A DNA stretch of 32,338 nucleotides, from assembly GCA_023473795.1 (NCBI GenBank), contig JAMCYS010000019.1, positions 1 to 32,338 of the forward strand. The letters are read 5' to 3'. The notes under the pieces were generated by a model that did no database searches, had not been told where the DNA came from, and worked only from the letters and a program-made list of their open reading frames with translations. This DNA comes from Chloroflexota bacterium (GTDB lineage Bacteria; Chloroflexota; UBA6077; FW602-bin22; JAMCYS01). Shown here in pieces: positions 25,501-32,331 of this stretch; position 1 is the first letter of the stretch, and the number at the start of each line of letters is the position of its first letter. A program made the translations under genes and the position numbers.

Positions 25501-25766
25501 GCGCCCTCCTCGCGCACTGTCTCCCCGGCAAGGGCGCGGCGGTACCGTTGGAGGCTGGTCTCGGCCGTGTCCGGCAGCAGCTCGGCGATCGGCCTGCCGG
25601 GCACGACGCGAGCCGCGGCGATGCCGGAGCAGCGTTGGACGAACTGGGCCCAGGTGGGGTTGCAGCGGTGGAGCACCAGTTCGGCGTCCAGCACGGCCAC
25701 CCCCACCGGCAGGTGGTCGAAAAGGCTCTCCAGCAGGTCCGGCTGGTGGTTGAGCGGCTCGGTCAT
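22524..25766 (-). CDS. soluble multi-PAS/GAF NarX-type sensor histidine kinase
   Basis: This 1080-aa protein has no membrane segment. In order: PAS (about 10-125), helical linker, PAS (about 190-310), coiled coil rich in Glu and Arg, three GAF domains (about 350-510, 545-690, 715-870), HisKA_3 dimerisation domain with the phospho-acceptor His893 in LARDLHDAVTQTLFSA, and an HATPase domain with EALNNVVKHSGA and DDGRGFD. It ends in VVWQDT. The second GAF contains DPCSHMET (Cys627, His629). The design suggests a cytoplasmic sensor that integrates several small-molecule or redox signals. The ATG at 25766 has no ribosome site but sits just behind a promoter, which points to leaderless translation. 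It is followed by its response regulator gene. Confidence 0.93.
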   Translation of the reverse strand: MTEPLNHQPDLLESLFDHLPVGVAVLDAELVLHRCNPTWAQFVQRCSGIAAARVVPGRPIAELLPDTAETSLQRYRRALAGETVREEGARVRSGGTLTYWDVALVPLVENDRVVGIFDVTVDANERCRAVAALQQHHDHLEEMVAARTAEMAAVNRRLEEALAERQRAEAALRASEEQYRELVENANSIIFRMDPRGNIVFFNEFAERFFGFGPADILGRSALGTVIPRRNAEGTDLSQFLADLCRNPERYTTHENENVRADGERVWIAWTNRAVRDAQGRLTEILCVGNDVTARRRAEEELQRAHDELERRVEERTGELTRANEVLQQEVAERQRAEEQLRRRVAFEKLISSISSNFINLAPEQVDEGINQTLRAVGEFAAVDRCYVFLYAPDGKTSSNTHEWCAEGVGPQKGNFQLVPVESTPWFTEQMLSQKVIYLESLDDLPPEAAVERQVLGDQSILSLVAVPMVYRNATVGFLGFDSVRQEARWPEESIAQLRLTGEIIVNALERKGSEEELRAAYQTLEQRVQERTAELSTILSVQQAISSRLDPERMLQMIADEARRLTDTAKAVVYMVEGEELRISVLSGDLDPSMMGMRIPLHGSVVGTAALTGQAQISLAAATDPCSHMETVQRAASRDVLAVPLVYGERTIGVIALANKANGILGSEDVRKLTTLAAGAAIDLENARLFREEQERRQEAEQRRQVAEGLRDIVAVLNSNRPLQEILEHIVGQACRVVGTETGALLRLQEDGQTLAVQASQGLPPEYVPRISVLVGTGAVGRAVAERMPIAIPDYSVAAPASGSLGELLRADPGLASRLRAILAVPLLVKNELYGGIVLYFPQPREFSEEEVALAVTFADQAALAIENARLRDRAEQLAVAAERSRLARDLHDAVTQTLFSASLIAEVLPRLWERNQDEGRRRLEELRQLTRGALAEMRTLLLELRPTALTEAALGDLLKQLAEAVTGRARLPVALTVECQRTLPPEVQLALYRIAQEALNNVVKHSGASRVEISLRCLGDTVELAVSDDGRGFDVAAVPPDHLGLGIMRERAETIGASLGLRSAPGRGTRVAVVWQDT

Positions 25767-25772
25767 GGCGGC

Positions 25773-25801
25773 ATTGTAGCGAAAAGCGGTCTATGGAGCA
25801 A
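25773..25801 (-). promoter_or_regulatory. promoter giving a predicted leaderless kinase mRNA
   Basis: On the minus strand TTGCTC (25801-25796) is 17 nt from TACAAT (25778-25773), which ends 6 nt before the ATG at 25766. Transcription should begin at or next to the A of the start codon. Confidence 0.5.
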
Positions 25802-25906
25802 GACGAGCTCGCCCGAACGACGGGCCCGGCCCGCCTTGGCGGCAATTTCTACCCGCGTGCGGGTCTGCTGTGTCGACAATGCCCGGTTATTGAGACTGCC
25901 GCCCGG

Positions 25907-25932
25907 CCCCGTCCCCCGCGAGGGGGACGGGG
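25907..25932. repeat. perfect inverted repeat with GCGA loop
   Basis: ccccgtccccc and gggggacgggg form an 11-bp stem closed by gcga, a GNRA-type loop. It lies between the divergent kinase and GH13-remnant starts, with no T-tract. The rest of 25802-26097 holds nothing else I can name. Confidence 0.6.
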
Positions 25933-26108
25933 AATCTACCACGCTGCCGGGCTGTTCGCCGGCTTGGACAGGCTTTGTTCCGGCAGCCTGCAGGTCAGCG
26001 GAGAGGCGTCAGCCCCCGCTGGTCGGGTTATTGCATCTATGCCCCAGCGGCGCCTCAGGGTCCAATGCGTTCGGGGAGGCGGTCTCCTACGCCCGTGCGG
26101 AGGTACTT

Positions 26109-26210
26109 ATGCAACGGCCGTGGTGGAAGGACAGCGTCGTCTATCAGATCTATCCCCGCAGTTTTCGCGATGCCGATGGCGTCGGCGATCTGCGTGATGG
26201 AATCGTGTAG
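26109..26210 (+). pseudogene. remnant of a GH13 alpha-glucosidase/amylase gene, first 33 codons
   Basis: The 33 residues after the ATG match the N-terminus of GH13 alpha-glucosidases and trehalose synthases: MQRPWWKDSVVYQIYPRSF, then DADGVGDLRDGIV and a stop. Family members run 500 residues or more, and GDLRGI is the usual form; here a codon GAT is inserted before GI, and similarity ends at the stop. A ribosome site (cggagg at 26098-26103, 5 nt upstream) is still present. Nothing like the rest of the domain follows, since the next gene starts 38 nt later. It is therefore best read as the 5' end of a gene whose body was deleted. Whether the short peptide is made is unknown. Confidence 0.75.
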
Positions 26211-26248
26211 ACATAGGCCACCGCACTAGCCATTACCGGAGGGCAACC

Positions 26249-26524
26249 TTGAAGAAATACGTGCTGTTCTACGAATCTGCCGACGACATCCGCGCGAAAG
26301 CGCCCCTACACTTCCCCGCTCACCGTGCACGCTGGGAAGGGTTCCGTGCCGGCGGTACGCTCCTAATGATTGGCACCTTTGCCAACCCCCTAGAAGGCGC
26401 CATGGCCATCTTCACCACCCGGGAGGCCGCCGAGGAGTTTGCCAGGGGCGACCCATTCGTCCTGAACGGCGTCGTCCGTAACTGGTATGTCCGTGAATGG
26501 AACGAAGCCATCGCCGAACCGTGA
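26249..26524 (+). CDS. YCII domain protein
   Basis: This 91-aa protein has a dimeric alpha/beta ferredoxin-like fold. It shows the YCII pattern: MKKYVLFYES, PAHRARWEGFRAGGTLLMIG with the conserved His, MAIFTTREAAEEFARGDPFVLNGV with the conserved Asp-Pro-Phe, and VREWNEA at the end. The His-Asp pair has been proposed as catalytic in the family, but reactions are known for few members. The start is TTG 26249 with ggaggg at 26238-26243, 5 nt upstream. It follows the GH13 remnant and could be transcribed from the same upstream region. A hairpin follows the stop. Confidence 0.88.
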   Translation: MKKYVLFYESADDIRAKAPLHFPAHRARWEGFRAGGTLLMIGTFANPLEGAMAIFTTREAAEEFARGDPFVLNGVVRNWYVREWNEAIAEP

Positions 26525-26526
26525 AA

Positions 26527-26552
26527 CCCGGTGAGCAGTTGCAGTCACCGGG
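26527..26552. terminator. hairpin between convergent genes
   Basis: cccggtga and tcaccggg form an 8-bp stem with a 10-nt loop 3 nt after the YCII stop. There is no T-tract. The rest of the gap to 26723 shows no other signal. Confidence 0.45.
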
Positions 26553-26723
26553 GCTCTCGCATCACGGACAATAACAGCCGAGCATGGAGCCGCTAGGGAA
26601 GCCAGGCGCCGGGCGGTCAGGAACAACTCGAACGAACCTCTAGTTGGCAGGGATCCCAGTCAAGAGGTCGAAGTCGCTCAACCGGGCCCGGTTTCGCTTG
26701 GCAATTACAGAGGAACCCGGCTC

Positions 26724-27800
26724 TCAGGCCTCGAAGCGGGCGGTTTCGGGGACCTCGTGGCGGCGGACGTTGTGGGCGGCGCCGGCCCGGTCGTCGCTGG
26801 GCAGCTTCTTGATCTCAAAGTCCACCCGTAGGCCCTCCTGCACCTCGTCGAAGTCCAGCCCCGGCGCCAGGTCGGTGAGGTGGAAGAAGTAGTTCTTGCC
26901 GTCGCCAGTCTCGATGAAGCCGAAGCCGCGCTCGGCGAACTTGCGGGTGACCAGGCCAACCAACGAGGAGCCCACGCCGTTGCCGACCAACGCTCCCTCG
27001 CCTTTCGCCTCAAAGGCCAGCACGAACTCGCGCTGGGCTTCCTGCTTCTGTTTGAGGAACTCCTGCCGGCAGAGATCGCAGTAGAACTTGCGCCCCTTGC
27101 GCGGGTGGTAGGTCGTCCAAACCTCGCGCTTGCCCTTGTGGATGGGCGATTCGCACTGCAGCTGGTGCCACTCGTACTTGAGCTCCAGTTTGGGCAGCAG
27201 TTCGTCCAGCCAGATTATGTCAAAATCCTTCACCCGGGCCTCGTCACGGGGGTCGGAGAGTTCGGGCGAGCAGGAGCCCTTGATGGAGGCGATGGCCACT
27301 CGCTTGCCAAGACGGCGGCAATACTGCAGCACGGGCATGAAGTCCTGGTCGCCCACGACGACCACGGCGATGTCGTAAGCGCCCGGCACGGCTGCCATAT
27401 AAAGGAGGCTGCTGGCGAGGGCGATGTCCACGCACTTCTCTTGCGGCTCGAAGCTGTCGCCGGGGTCGCGGTCGGCTTTGCGCAGGCGCCGGCCCATGAA
27501 GTTGATGGGGTAGACCTCTACTTCGTAATGGTACTCCTCTTTGAGCATCTCAAAGAAGTCGCGGCGGCGTTGCACGGCGTCGTCGTCGCGCAGGTCGTAG
27601 TTGGAAGCATAGGAGCCGAAGAGATACGTGCGGACGATGTCGACCTCGCCGGCCGGCAGGTCCTTCTTGAGCGTCTCGGCGAGGACGGCGGGCAATTTGC
27701 CGAAGTCGATGCGGAAGTCCTGCTGGCCGTAGGCCTCGCTCAGCTTCGAGGTGTTGTAGTAAAGCCAAGTGCCGTCGATAAATAGCATAACCTTCGGCAT
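26724..27800 (-). CDS. NYN-domain (PIN-like) nuclease fused to zinc and cold-shock domains
   Basis: This 358-aa protein starts with a NYN/LabA-type nuclease domain (about 1-200): LFIDGTWLYYN with Asp9, KCVDIALAS with Asp125, and VVVVGDQDFMPVL with Asp151 and Asp153, an intact acidic metal site. A Cys/His segment follows (QCESPIHKG, then FYCDLCRQEF), perhaps a zinc ribbon. The C-terminus carries a cold-shock-like domain (about 285-350) with the RNP-type motif KFAERGFGFIE and NYFFHLTDL. Known NYN proteins cut RNA, and cold-shock domains bind single-stranded RNA, so an RNA-processing or decay role is likely. The ATG at 27800 begins exactly at the domain; gagg lies 10 nt upstream. The longer frame to 27878 adds an unstructured basic stretch. 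Confidence 0.85.
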   Translation of the reverse strand: MPKVMLFIDGTWLYYNTSKLSEAYGQQDFRIDFGKLPAVLAETLKKDLPAGEVDIVRTYLFGSYASNYDLRDDDAVQRRRDFFEMLKEEYHYEVEVYPINFMGRRLRKADRDPGDSFEPQEKCVDIALASSLLYMAAVPGAYDIAVVVVGDQDFMPVLQYCRRLGKRVAIASIKGSCSPELSDPRDEARVKDFDIIWLDELLPKLELKYEWHQLQCESPIHKGKREVWTTYHPRKGRKFYCDLCRQEFLKQKQEAQREFVLAFEAKGEGALVGNGVGSSLVGLVTRKFAERGFGFIETGDGKNYFFHLTDLAPGLDFDEVQEGLRVDFEIKKLPSDDRAGAAHNVRRHEVPETARFEA

Positions 27801-28236
27801 AAACGCGGAACCTCTCTTCGACCTGGTAATTCTGGAAATAGTAATCCGTTGCGAACTGCCAATCCTGTGCGGTCCCAAGTATAGCGCAAGCGGACTGTGC
27901 AGGGGAATTGAGGAGACGGGCAGCCCCGTCGCTGGGGTGGGCAGGCCGTTTGTGGTGAGCGCTGCTGGGGCTCAAGTAATTGGCTTGGTCCGACCGCTAG
28001 GTGGCATACTGGGCAAACCGACGGTGGCACAGCCAATCCGCCGGGCTGTCGTTCGTAGTGAGCGCTTCAGCGCTTCGTTAAGTGTTTTGCGGCCAGTACG
28101 ATACAGGAGGCTGGCCTGGCCCGGCCACTTTGCGCTAGACTTGAAGAGAAGGCGCTGGCTGATCAACTCCGCCTGGCTGGTGCTGGGCGGGGCCCTGGTG
28201 GGTCTGGCGGCGCGGGCCATCGCCGGCTAGAACAGC
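27801..28236. other. intergenic stretch, no confident gene
   Basis: It contains the upstream region of the NYN gene (a TATACT on the minus strand near 27880 is the only promoter-like word), a dispersed repeat at 28049-28078, and a frame ending at 28230 whose last 29 codons (from TTG 28141) would encode a basic start plus one hydrophobic helix (WLVLGGALVGLAARAIAG). That frame has no ribosome site and may be chance or a gene fragment. Confidence 0.3.
28049..28078 (+). repeat. dispersed repeat with gcgcttcagcgc dyad
   Basis: It starts with tcgttcgtagtg, identical over 12 nt to 21013-21024 inside the glycosyltransferase gene, and continues into agcgcttcagcgctt, analogous to the agggctgaagccct dyad of the 36-bp tandem repeat. 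Confidence 0.6.
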
Positions 28237-30420
28237 CTAGCGCAGTTCGAACTCCACGGTGTGAGGCAGCGGATCGCCGGCCACGGCAAGCCACAGTTGC
28301 CACTGGCCTGCCGCCAAGTCCTTCGTCCGCAAATTGTAGACGTAGCCCGCCAGGGCGGAATCGTAGCGGAATTCGCCGTCTACGGCGGCTGCGCCGGTCC
28401 CCGCCGCGGCCAGCAGCGCCGCCTCGCCGAGCTCGGATATGCCGGTTGCCCGGACGGCCAGGTCCGCCCGCGAGAGGTTGGCGCCATTGGCGTCTCTGAT
28501 CTGGACCCTAACCGCCTGCGTGCTGCCGGCCTTGCCCGGCTTGGGCTGCTCGCGGACGACTTCAACGGTGTAAGTCACCGCGTAGTCGACCTTGAGCCTG
28601 GCGGTGTTGCCTGCCTGGTCCACCGCCTCTACCTCGAACTTCGTCTTGCCCGCGGAGCCCGTGGCCAGCGGGGCGCCGGGGGCCGCCGAGCCCGTACAGG
28701 CGGCCACGCCGGAGGCCTTGTCGGCGCAGGTATAGTCCGCGGCGACGCTCGCGTTCAACGTGTAGACCGCGCCGTCGGTGGGGCTTGCCAGGGTGATTGT
28801 GGGCGCTGTCTTGTCGATCCGGACCGTCAGGGTGTTCGTCGGCGCCAGGTTGCCGGCGTTGTCGCTGGCAGAGTAAGAGACGGTGGTCGCGCCCTCGGTC
28901 GAGATGGAGAACTGGACGGATGTTGCCGGCTTGTTGGTCGCCGCTGCCGGCGCCGGGCCGGTGACGCTGTAGATTATCTCCTTGACCCCGGAGCCACCGG
29001 CCTCGTCATCGGCGCTCAACTGCACGGTCACGTCGCCGACGTACCAACCGTTCTCACCCTGCTTGCCGGATAGCTTCGCCGTGACGACGGGCGGGACGGC
29101 GTCGACCGGGGCCAACGAGTAGACGAAGATGTCGCGAGTCGCGTTGTCGTCGCTCGCCACTAGATTGCTGGCGTCCGACGCCAGGGCGACAAGACCGCCG
29201 TCGGCGGAGAGAGCCGGATTCAAGCTGCCTCCGTTGGCCTGCTGGCCATCCAGACCCAAAGTCACGCGTCTGGTCTGGGCGGTGGCGCGCTCGTGGACGA
29301 AGATGTCGGCGTAGCCGTTGGTGTCGCCGGGGCTGAGCTCGGCGGCGGGCGAGGCGAAGGCTACGTACTTCCCATCCCTGGAGAGGGAGGGACTGGCGCT
29401 GCTGGCGCTGGCTTGGCCGCCGCCGCTGCTCAGCGAGACGCGGCTGGTCTGGCCGGCTTGGAGGTCGCGCACGAAGACGTCGGCCGCGCCGTTCGTGTCG
29501 CCGGCCACCAGGTTCGTCGCGGAAGACTGAAAGGCCACGTATCGCCCGTCGGGCGAGATGTCGGCGGTGAGACTGGCGCCGTCAGCCTGGGCGCCGCCCG
29601 TGCCGAGCGAAGCCCTAACGGTTTGGCCGGTGGTGCGGTCGTAGACGAAGACGTCCGCCGTCCCATTGCTGTCCTCTGGTACCAGGTTGGTGGCGACGGA
29701 GTCGAAGGCCACGTACCTACCGTCGGCGGAAAGCGACGGGCGATAGCTGTGGCCGTTGGCCGTACTCCCGTCCGGGCCTGCGCTCACGAGGCTGGTCTGC
29801 CCAGTGGCCCCGTCGAAGACGAAGATTCGCGACAAGGTTCTGCTCTGGTATTCGGCCAGCAGGTTGCCGGCCAACGAGGAGAAGACGACGTAGCGGCCGT
29901 CCGCCGAGATCTTCGGATCGGCGCTGCCGCCGTCGGGGGGGCCCCCGCCCGCGGCGACCGAGACGCGAGAGGTCGTGCCCGTCTGCCGGTCGTGGAGAAA
30001 GACGTCGTTGTAAGCGTTGCCGTCGTTTTCCACGAGGTTGTCGGCCTGGGAGTAGAAGACGACGTAGCGGCCGTCTGCGGATATGGATGGTGCATAGGAA
30101 TGCCCATTGGCCTGGCTGCCGTTCGTGGCCACCGAGACGCGGCCCGTCTGCCCGGTAGCGCGGTCGTGGACGAAGATATCGGCGTAACCGTTTGTGTCGC
30201 CGGGCACCAGGTTGCCGGCGTAGGACTGGAAGGCCACGAAGCGGCCGTCGGCGGAGACGGCCGGCCTCGCGCTGACGTCGTTGGCCTCGAGCCCACCCGT
30301 GGCCAGCGACACCCGCACTGCGCCGCCCGCCCCGGGCGCTGACTGGGCATTGGCCAAGCCGGTAAGCAGGCTGAGACAGATCACGCTCGCGGCGAATGCC
30401 GCTCCGCCCGGTATCTTCAT
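28237..30420 (-). CDS. secreted seven-repeat beta-propeller protein with Ig-like C-terminal domains
   Basis: This 727-aa exported protein has a Sec signal (AASVICLSLLTGLANA, cut before QS). Residues about 30-440 hold seven repeats of some 58 residues, each with the pattern SADGRYVAF, NLVPGDTNG, AD-IFVHDRATGQT and RVS, a TolB/PD40-like propeller. The acidic DTNG loops could bind calcium. Then come Ig/cadherin-like segments (PPVVTAKLSG, VSYSASDNAGNLAP, TAPTITLASP), a pair of Cys (YTCADKASGVAACTG) that may form a disulfide, and a final beta domain. No enzyme motif is visible; it may be an adhesin or a periplasmic or surface binding protein. ATG 30420 follows ggggg-ag by 7 nt. It is a single-gene unit. 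Confidence 0.82.
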   Translation of the reverse strand: MKIPGGAAFAASVICLSLLTGLANAQSAPGAGGAVRVSLATGGLEANDVSARPAVSADGRFVAFQSYAGNLVPGDTNGYADIFVHDRATGQTGRVSVATNGSQANGHSYAPSISADGRYVVFYSQADNLVENDGNAYNDVFLHDRQTGTTSRVSVAAGGGPPDGGSADPKISADGRYVVFSSLAGNLLAEYQSRTLSRIFVFDGATGQTSLVSAGPDGSTANGHSYRPSLSADGRYVAFDSVATNLVPEDSNGTADVFVYDRTTGQTVRASLGTGGAQADGASLTADISPDGRYVAFQSSATNLVAGDTNGAADVFVRDLQAGQTSRVSLSSGGGQASASSASPSLSRDGKYVAFASPAAELSPGDTNGYADIFVHERATAQTRRVTLGLDGQQANGGSLNPALSADGGLVALASDASNLVASDDNATRDIFVYSLAPVDAVPPVVTAKLSGKQGENGWYVGDVTVQLSADDEAGGSGVKEIIYSVTGPAPAAATNKPATSVQFSISTEGATTVSYSASDNAGNLAPTNTLTVRIDKTAPTITLASPTDGAVYTLNASVAADYTCADKASGVAACTGSAAPGAPLATGSAGKTKFEVEAVDQAGNTARLKVDYAVTYTVEVVREQPKPGKAGSTQAVRVQIRDANGANLSRADLAVRATGISELGEAALLAAAGTGAAAVDGEFRYDSALAGYVYNLRTKDLAAGQWQLWLAVAGDPLPHTVEFELR

Positions 30421-30770
30421 CGGCGCACTCCCCCTTTTCGTTTGGTCAAGAGCAAGTCGACGTCTGCATGGCAAGAGATTCGCCAACTATCTATCTGATA
30501 CCCAACCTGGCGCTCTCGCACAAGCCGCGCTTTCGCCACCTTGGGCACGGAGGTGTCCCCCTACGTTTGGCAGGATAGGGGTTTAGGGATCGCTACCGTG
30601 GACGTGACGGTGTTTGGGAAAAGCGGGCGGGGGCTAGTACTCCCTGCCTTGAAAGACGGGGGTAGGGGTCCCCCTCTGGGGTGAGGGACGGGCCATAAAT
30701 GGCCGCCGTGCCGTAGGGCGCTCCCTCTGGCTCTGGCCAGTGAGTCAGATTACGCCGAGGGGTGCTTCGG
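30421..30770. other. intergenic stretch upstream of the propeller gene
   Basis: No supported gene lies here. It includes the propeller gene ribosome site and a gggccataaatggcc dyad at about 30687-30702, which recurs in near-identical form (ggccataaatgggcc) at 21748-21762 beyond the GT39-like gene. I could not identify a convincing promoter pair. Confidence 0.35.
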
Positions 30771-30914
30771 CTGTCATTCTGAGGCCCCGCAGGGGCCGAA
30801 GAATCTGCTTGCCTGGCGGCAGGCGGCCATTCTCGGCCGCGGGACTGACGTGTGGTCACCCTGCCGCCACCAGCCAGATTCTTCGCCCGCCCGAGGGCGG
30901 GCGAAGAATGACAG
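30771..30914. repeat. nested inverted-repeat element
   Basis: The outer arms, 30771-30807 and 30875-30914, are inverted copies that share ctgtcattct at one end and gaagaatctg at the other. Each arm has its own hairpin (ggcccc gca ggggcc; cgcccgccc ga gggcgggcg), and inner arms (ctggcggcagg and cctgccgccac) also pair. It has no open reading frame of note and ends 14 nt from the cyclopropane synthase stop, so it may also terminate that gene. Confidence 0.75.
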
Positions 30915-30928
30915 AATCAGCGCTCTAT

Positions 30929-32263
30929 CTAGCTGTAGATGTATGCCCTGCTCCAGGGCAGGCCGGAGCGCCCCTTCTCGTCGGGCTTGACGAGGAGCGT
31001 CTGGTAGACGTTGAGGCGTGCCGTGTTGAAGGCGTGGGCGCAGCCGGCGATGTATAGCCGCCACACCCGGTAGGTGGGCTGGTCCACCAGACGCAGGGCC
31101 TCCTCGCGCTTAGTTTCCAGGTTGTGCAGCCAGTGGCGCAGCGTCCGCGCGTAGTGCTCGCGCAGACTCTCCACGTCGCGCACCTCGAAGCCGGCCCGCT
31201 CCGCCAGGTCGTTGGTCTCGCTCACGGGTACCAGCTGGGCATCGGGGAAGACGTACTTGTGCATGAAGTCGCCCCGCATCTCTTGCAGGCGGCGGGCGAC
31301 GTTGCCCAGCGGGCCCGCCTGCGCCATGTGGACGCCGGCGATGCCGTGGTTAAGGAAGAGGCCGCCGGGCGCCAGCAGGGTGTAGGCCTGCTGGAAGTAC
31401 TGCGGCAGCGTGGCCCGTCCCACGTGCTCGAACATGCCGACCGAGACGATTTTGTCGAAGCGCTCCCAGGGACCCAGCGAACGGTAGTCGCGGAGATCCA
31501 CCCGGCAGCGGTCACCCAGCCCCATTTGCTGGATGCGCCACTTGGCCATCGCGGCCTGTGAGGGGCTGAGGGTGATGCCCAGGGCCTCAACGCCGTAGCG
31601 CTCGGCGGCGAAGGAGATCAACCCGCCCCAACCACAGCCGATGTCCAACAAGCGCTCGCCGCGTTGCAGGCGCAGCTTGCGGCAGATGTGCTCCAGTTTG
31701 GCCTCCTGGGCGGCGTCGAGACCCTCCTCGCCGGTGGGGAAGTAGGCGCAGGAGTACTGCATGTACTTGTCGAGAAAGAGGGCGTAGAACTCCCCCGGTA
31801 GGTCGTAGTGGTACACCACTGCTTGCTGGTCGCGGTGCGAGGAATGCAGCTCGCCATGCAGCTGAGCGCCACCCCGCCAGCCCGGATCGGCAAGGCGGGA
31901 ATTCGGCAGGGAGAGCAGCAGGCGGGCGAGGGGCGGCCAACGCCGGGGATCGGTGAAGAGCGGGGCGACGACGTCGGCCAGTCCGGTGCAGGCCACCAGA
32001 TCTCCCTCCACGTCGAAGTCCCCGTGCACGAAGGCCTCGCCGAGGACAAGCTCGCTCGGCGGCAGGAACATGCGCCGCAGGGCGCCAGGGTGATTGAGCA
32101 CGATGGTGAAACGCGGCGTCTGCTCGGGTGCAGGCGACCAGGTGTCGCCGTTCCAGAGGCGAACGGCAAAGTCCCGCTCGGGGCAGCCGGCAAACACGGC
32201 CGCCAGCACCGCCCGGGAAGCACGGGCAGCGGTTTCGTCGCGGGCGATCGTCGGCGCTGCCAC
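30929..32263 (-). CDS. cfa: cyclopropane-fatty-acyl-phospholipid synthase family protein
   Basis: This 444-aa cytoplasmic, membrane-associated methyltransferase uses S-adenosylmethionine to add a methylene bridge (or, in relatives, a methyl group) to unsaturated acyl chains of phospholipids. The N-terminal lipid-binding part (RFTIVLNHPGAL, LGEAFVHGDFDVEGDL) is followed by HYDLPGEFYALFLD, YSCAYFPTG with Cys172, the SAM motif LLDIGCGWGGL (205-215), GMFEHVG with Glu279, LNHGIAG with His306 and KYVFPDAQL. These match the active-site residues of the CFA family. The start is GTG 32263, with aggagg 6 nt upstream and a good promoter near the window end. Products such as 10-methyl chains cannot be excluded. 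Confidence 0.93.
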   Translation of the reverse strand: MAAPTIARDETAARASRAVLAAVFAGCPERDFAVRLWNGDTWSPAPEQTPRFTIVLNHPGALRRMFLPPSELVLGEAFVHGDFDVEGDLVACTGLADVVAPLFTDPRRWPPLARLLLSLPNSRLADPGWRGGAQLHGELHSSHRDQQAVVYHYDLPGEFYALFLDKYMQYSCAYFPTGEEGLDAAQEAKLEHICRKLRLQRGERLLDIGCGWGGLISFAAERYGVEALGITLSPSQAAMAKWRIQQMGLGDRCRVDLRDYRSLGPWERFDKIVSVGMFEHVGRATLPQYFQQAYTLLAPGGLFLNHGIAGVHMAQAGPLGNVARRLQEMRGDFMHKYVFPDAQLVPVSETNDLAERAGFEVRDVESLREHYARTLRHWLHNLETKREEALRLVDQPTYRVWRLYIAGCAHAFNTARLNVYQTLLVKPDEKGRSGLPWSRAYIYS

Positions 32264-32302
32264 AGGGCACCTCCTAAGATAAGAATGATAGCCTCTACTT
32301 TG

Positions 32303-32331
32303 ATGGTAGGCCTGAGGAAGCGCTTTGTCAA
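32303..32331 (-). promoter_or_regulatory. promoter of the cyclopropane synthase gene
   Basis: On the minus strand a perfect TTGACA (32331-32326) is 17 nt from TACCAT (32308-32303). The leader would be about 35 nt and includes the ribosome site. Confidence 0.65.

Noticed and set aside
24561-26210. A 549-codon open frame on the plus strand
   Set aside because: Up to about 25766 it is the antisense shadow of the PAS/GAF kinase. Only its last 34 codons matter, as the GH13 remnant.
29293-30342. A 349-codon plus-strand frame with repeats such as VVDEDV
   Set aside because: It is the mirror of the seven propeller repeats on the minus strand; the repetition is inherited from them.
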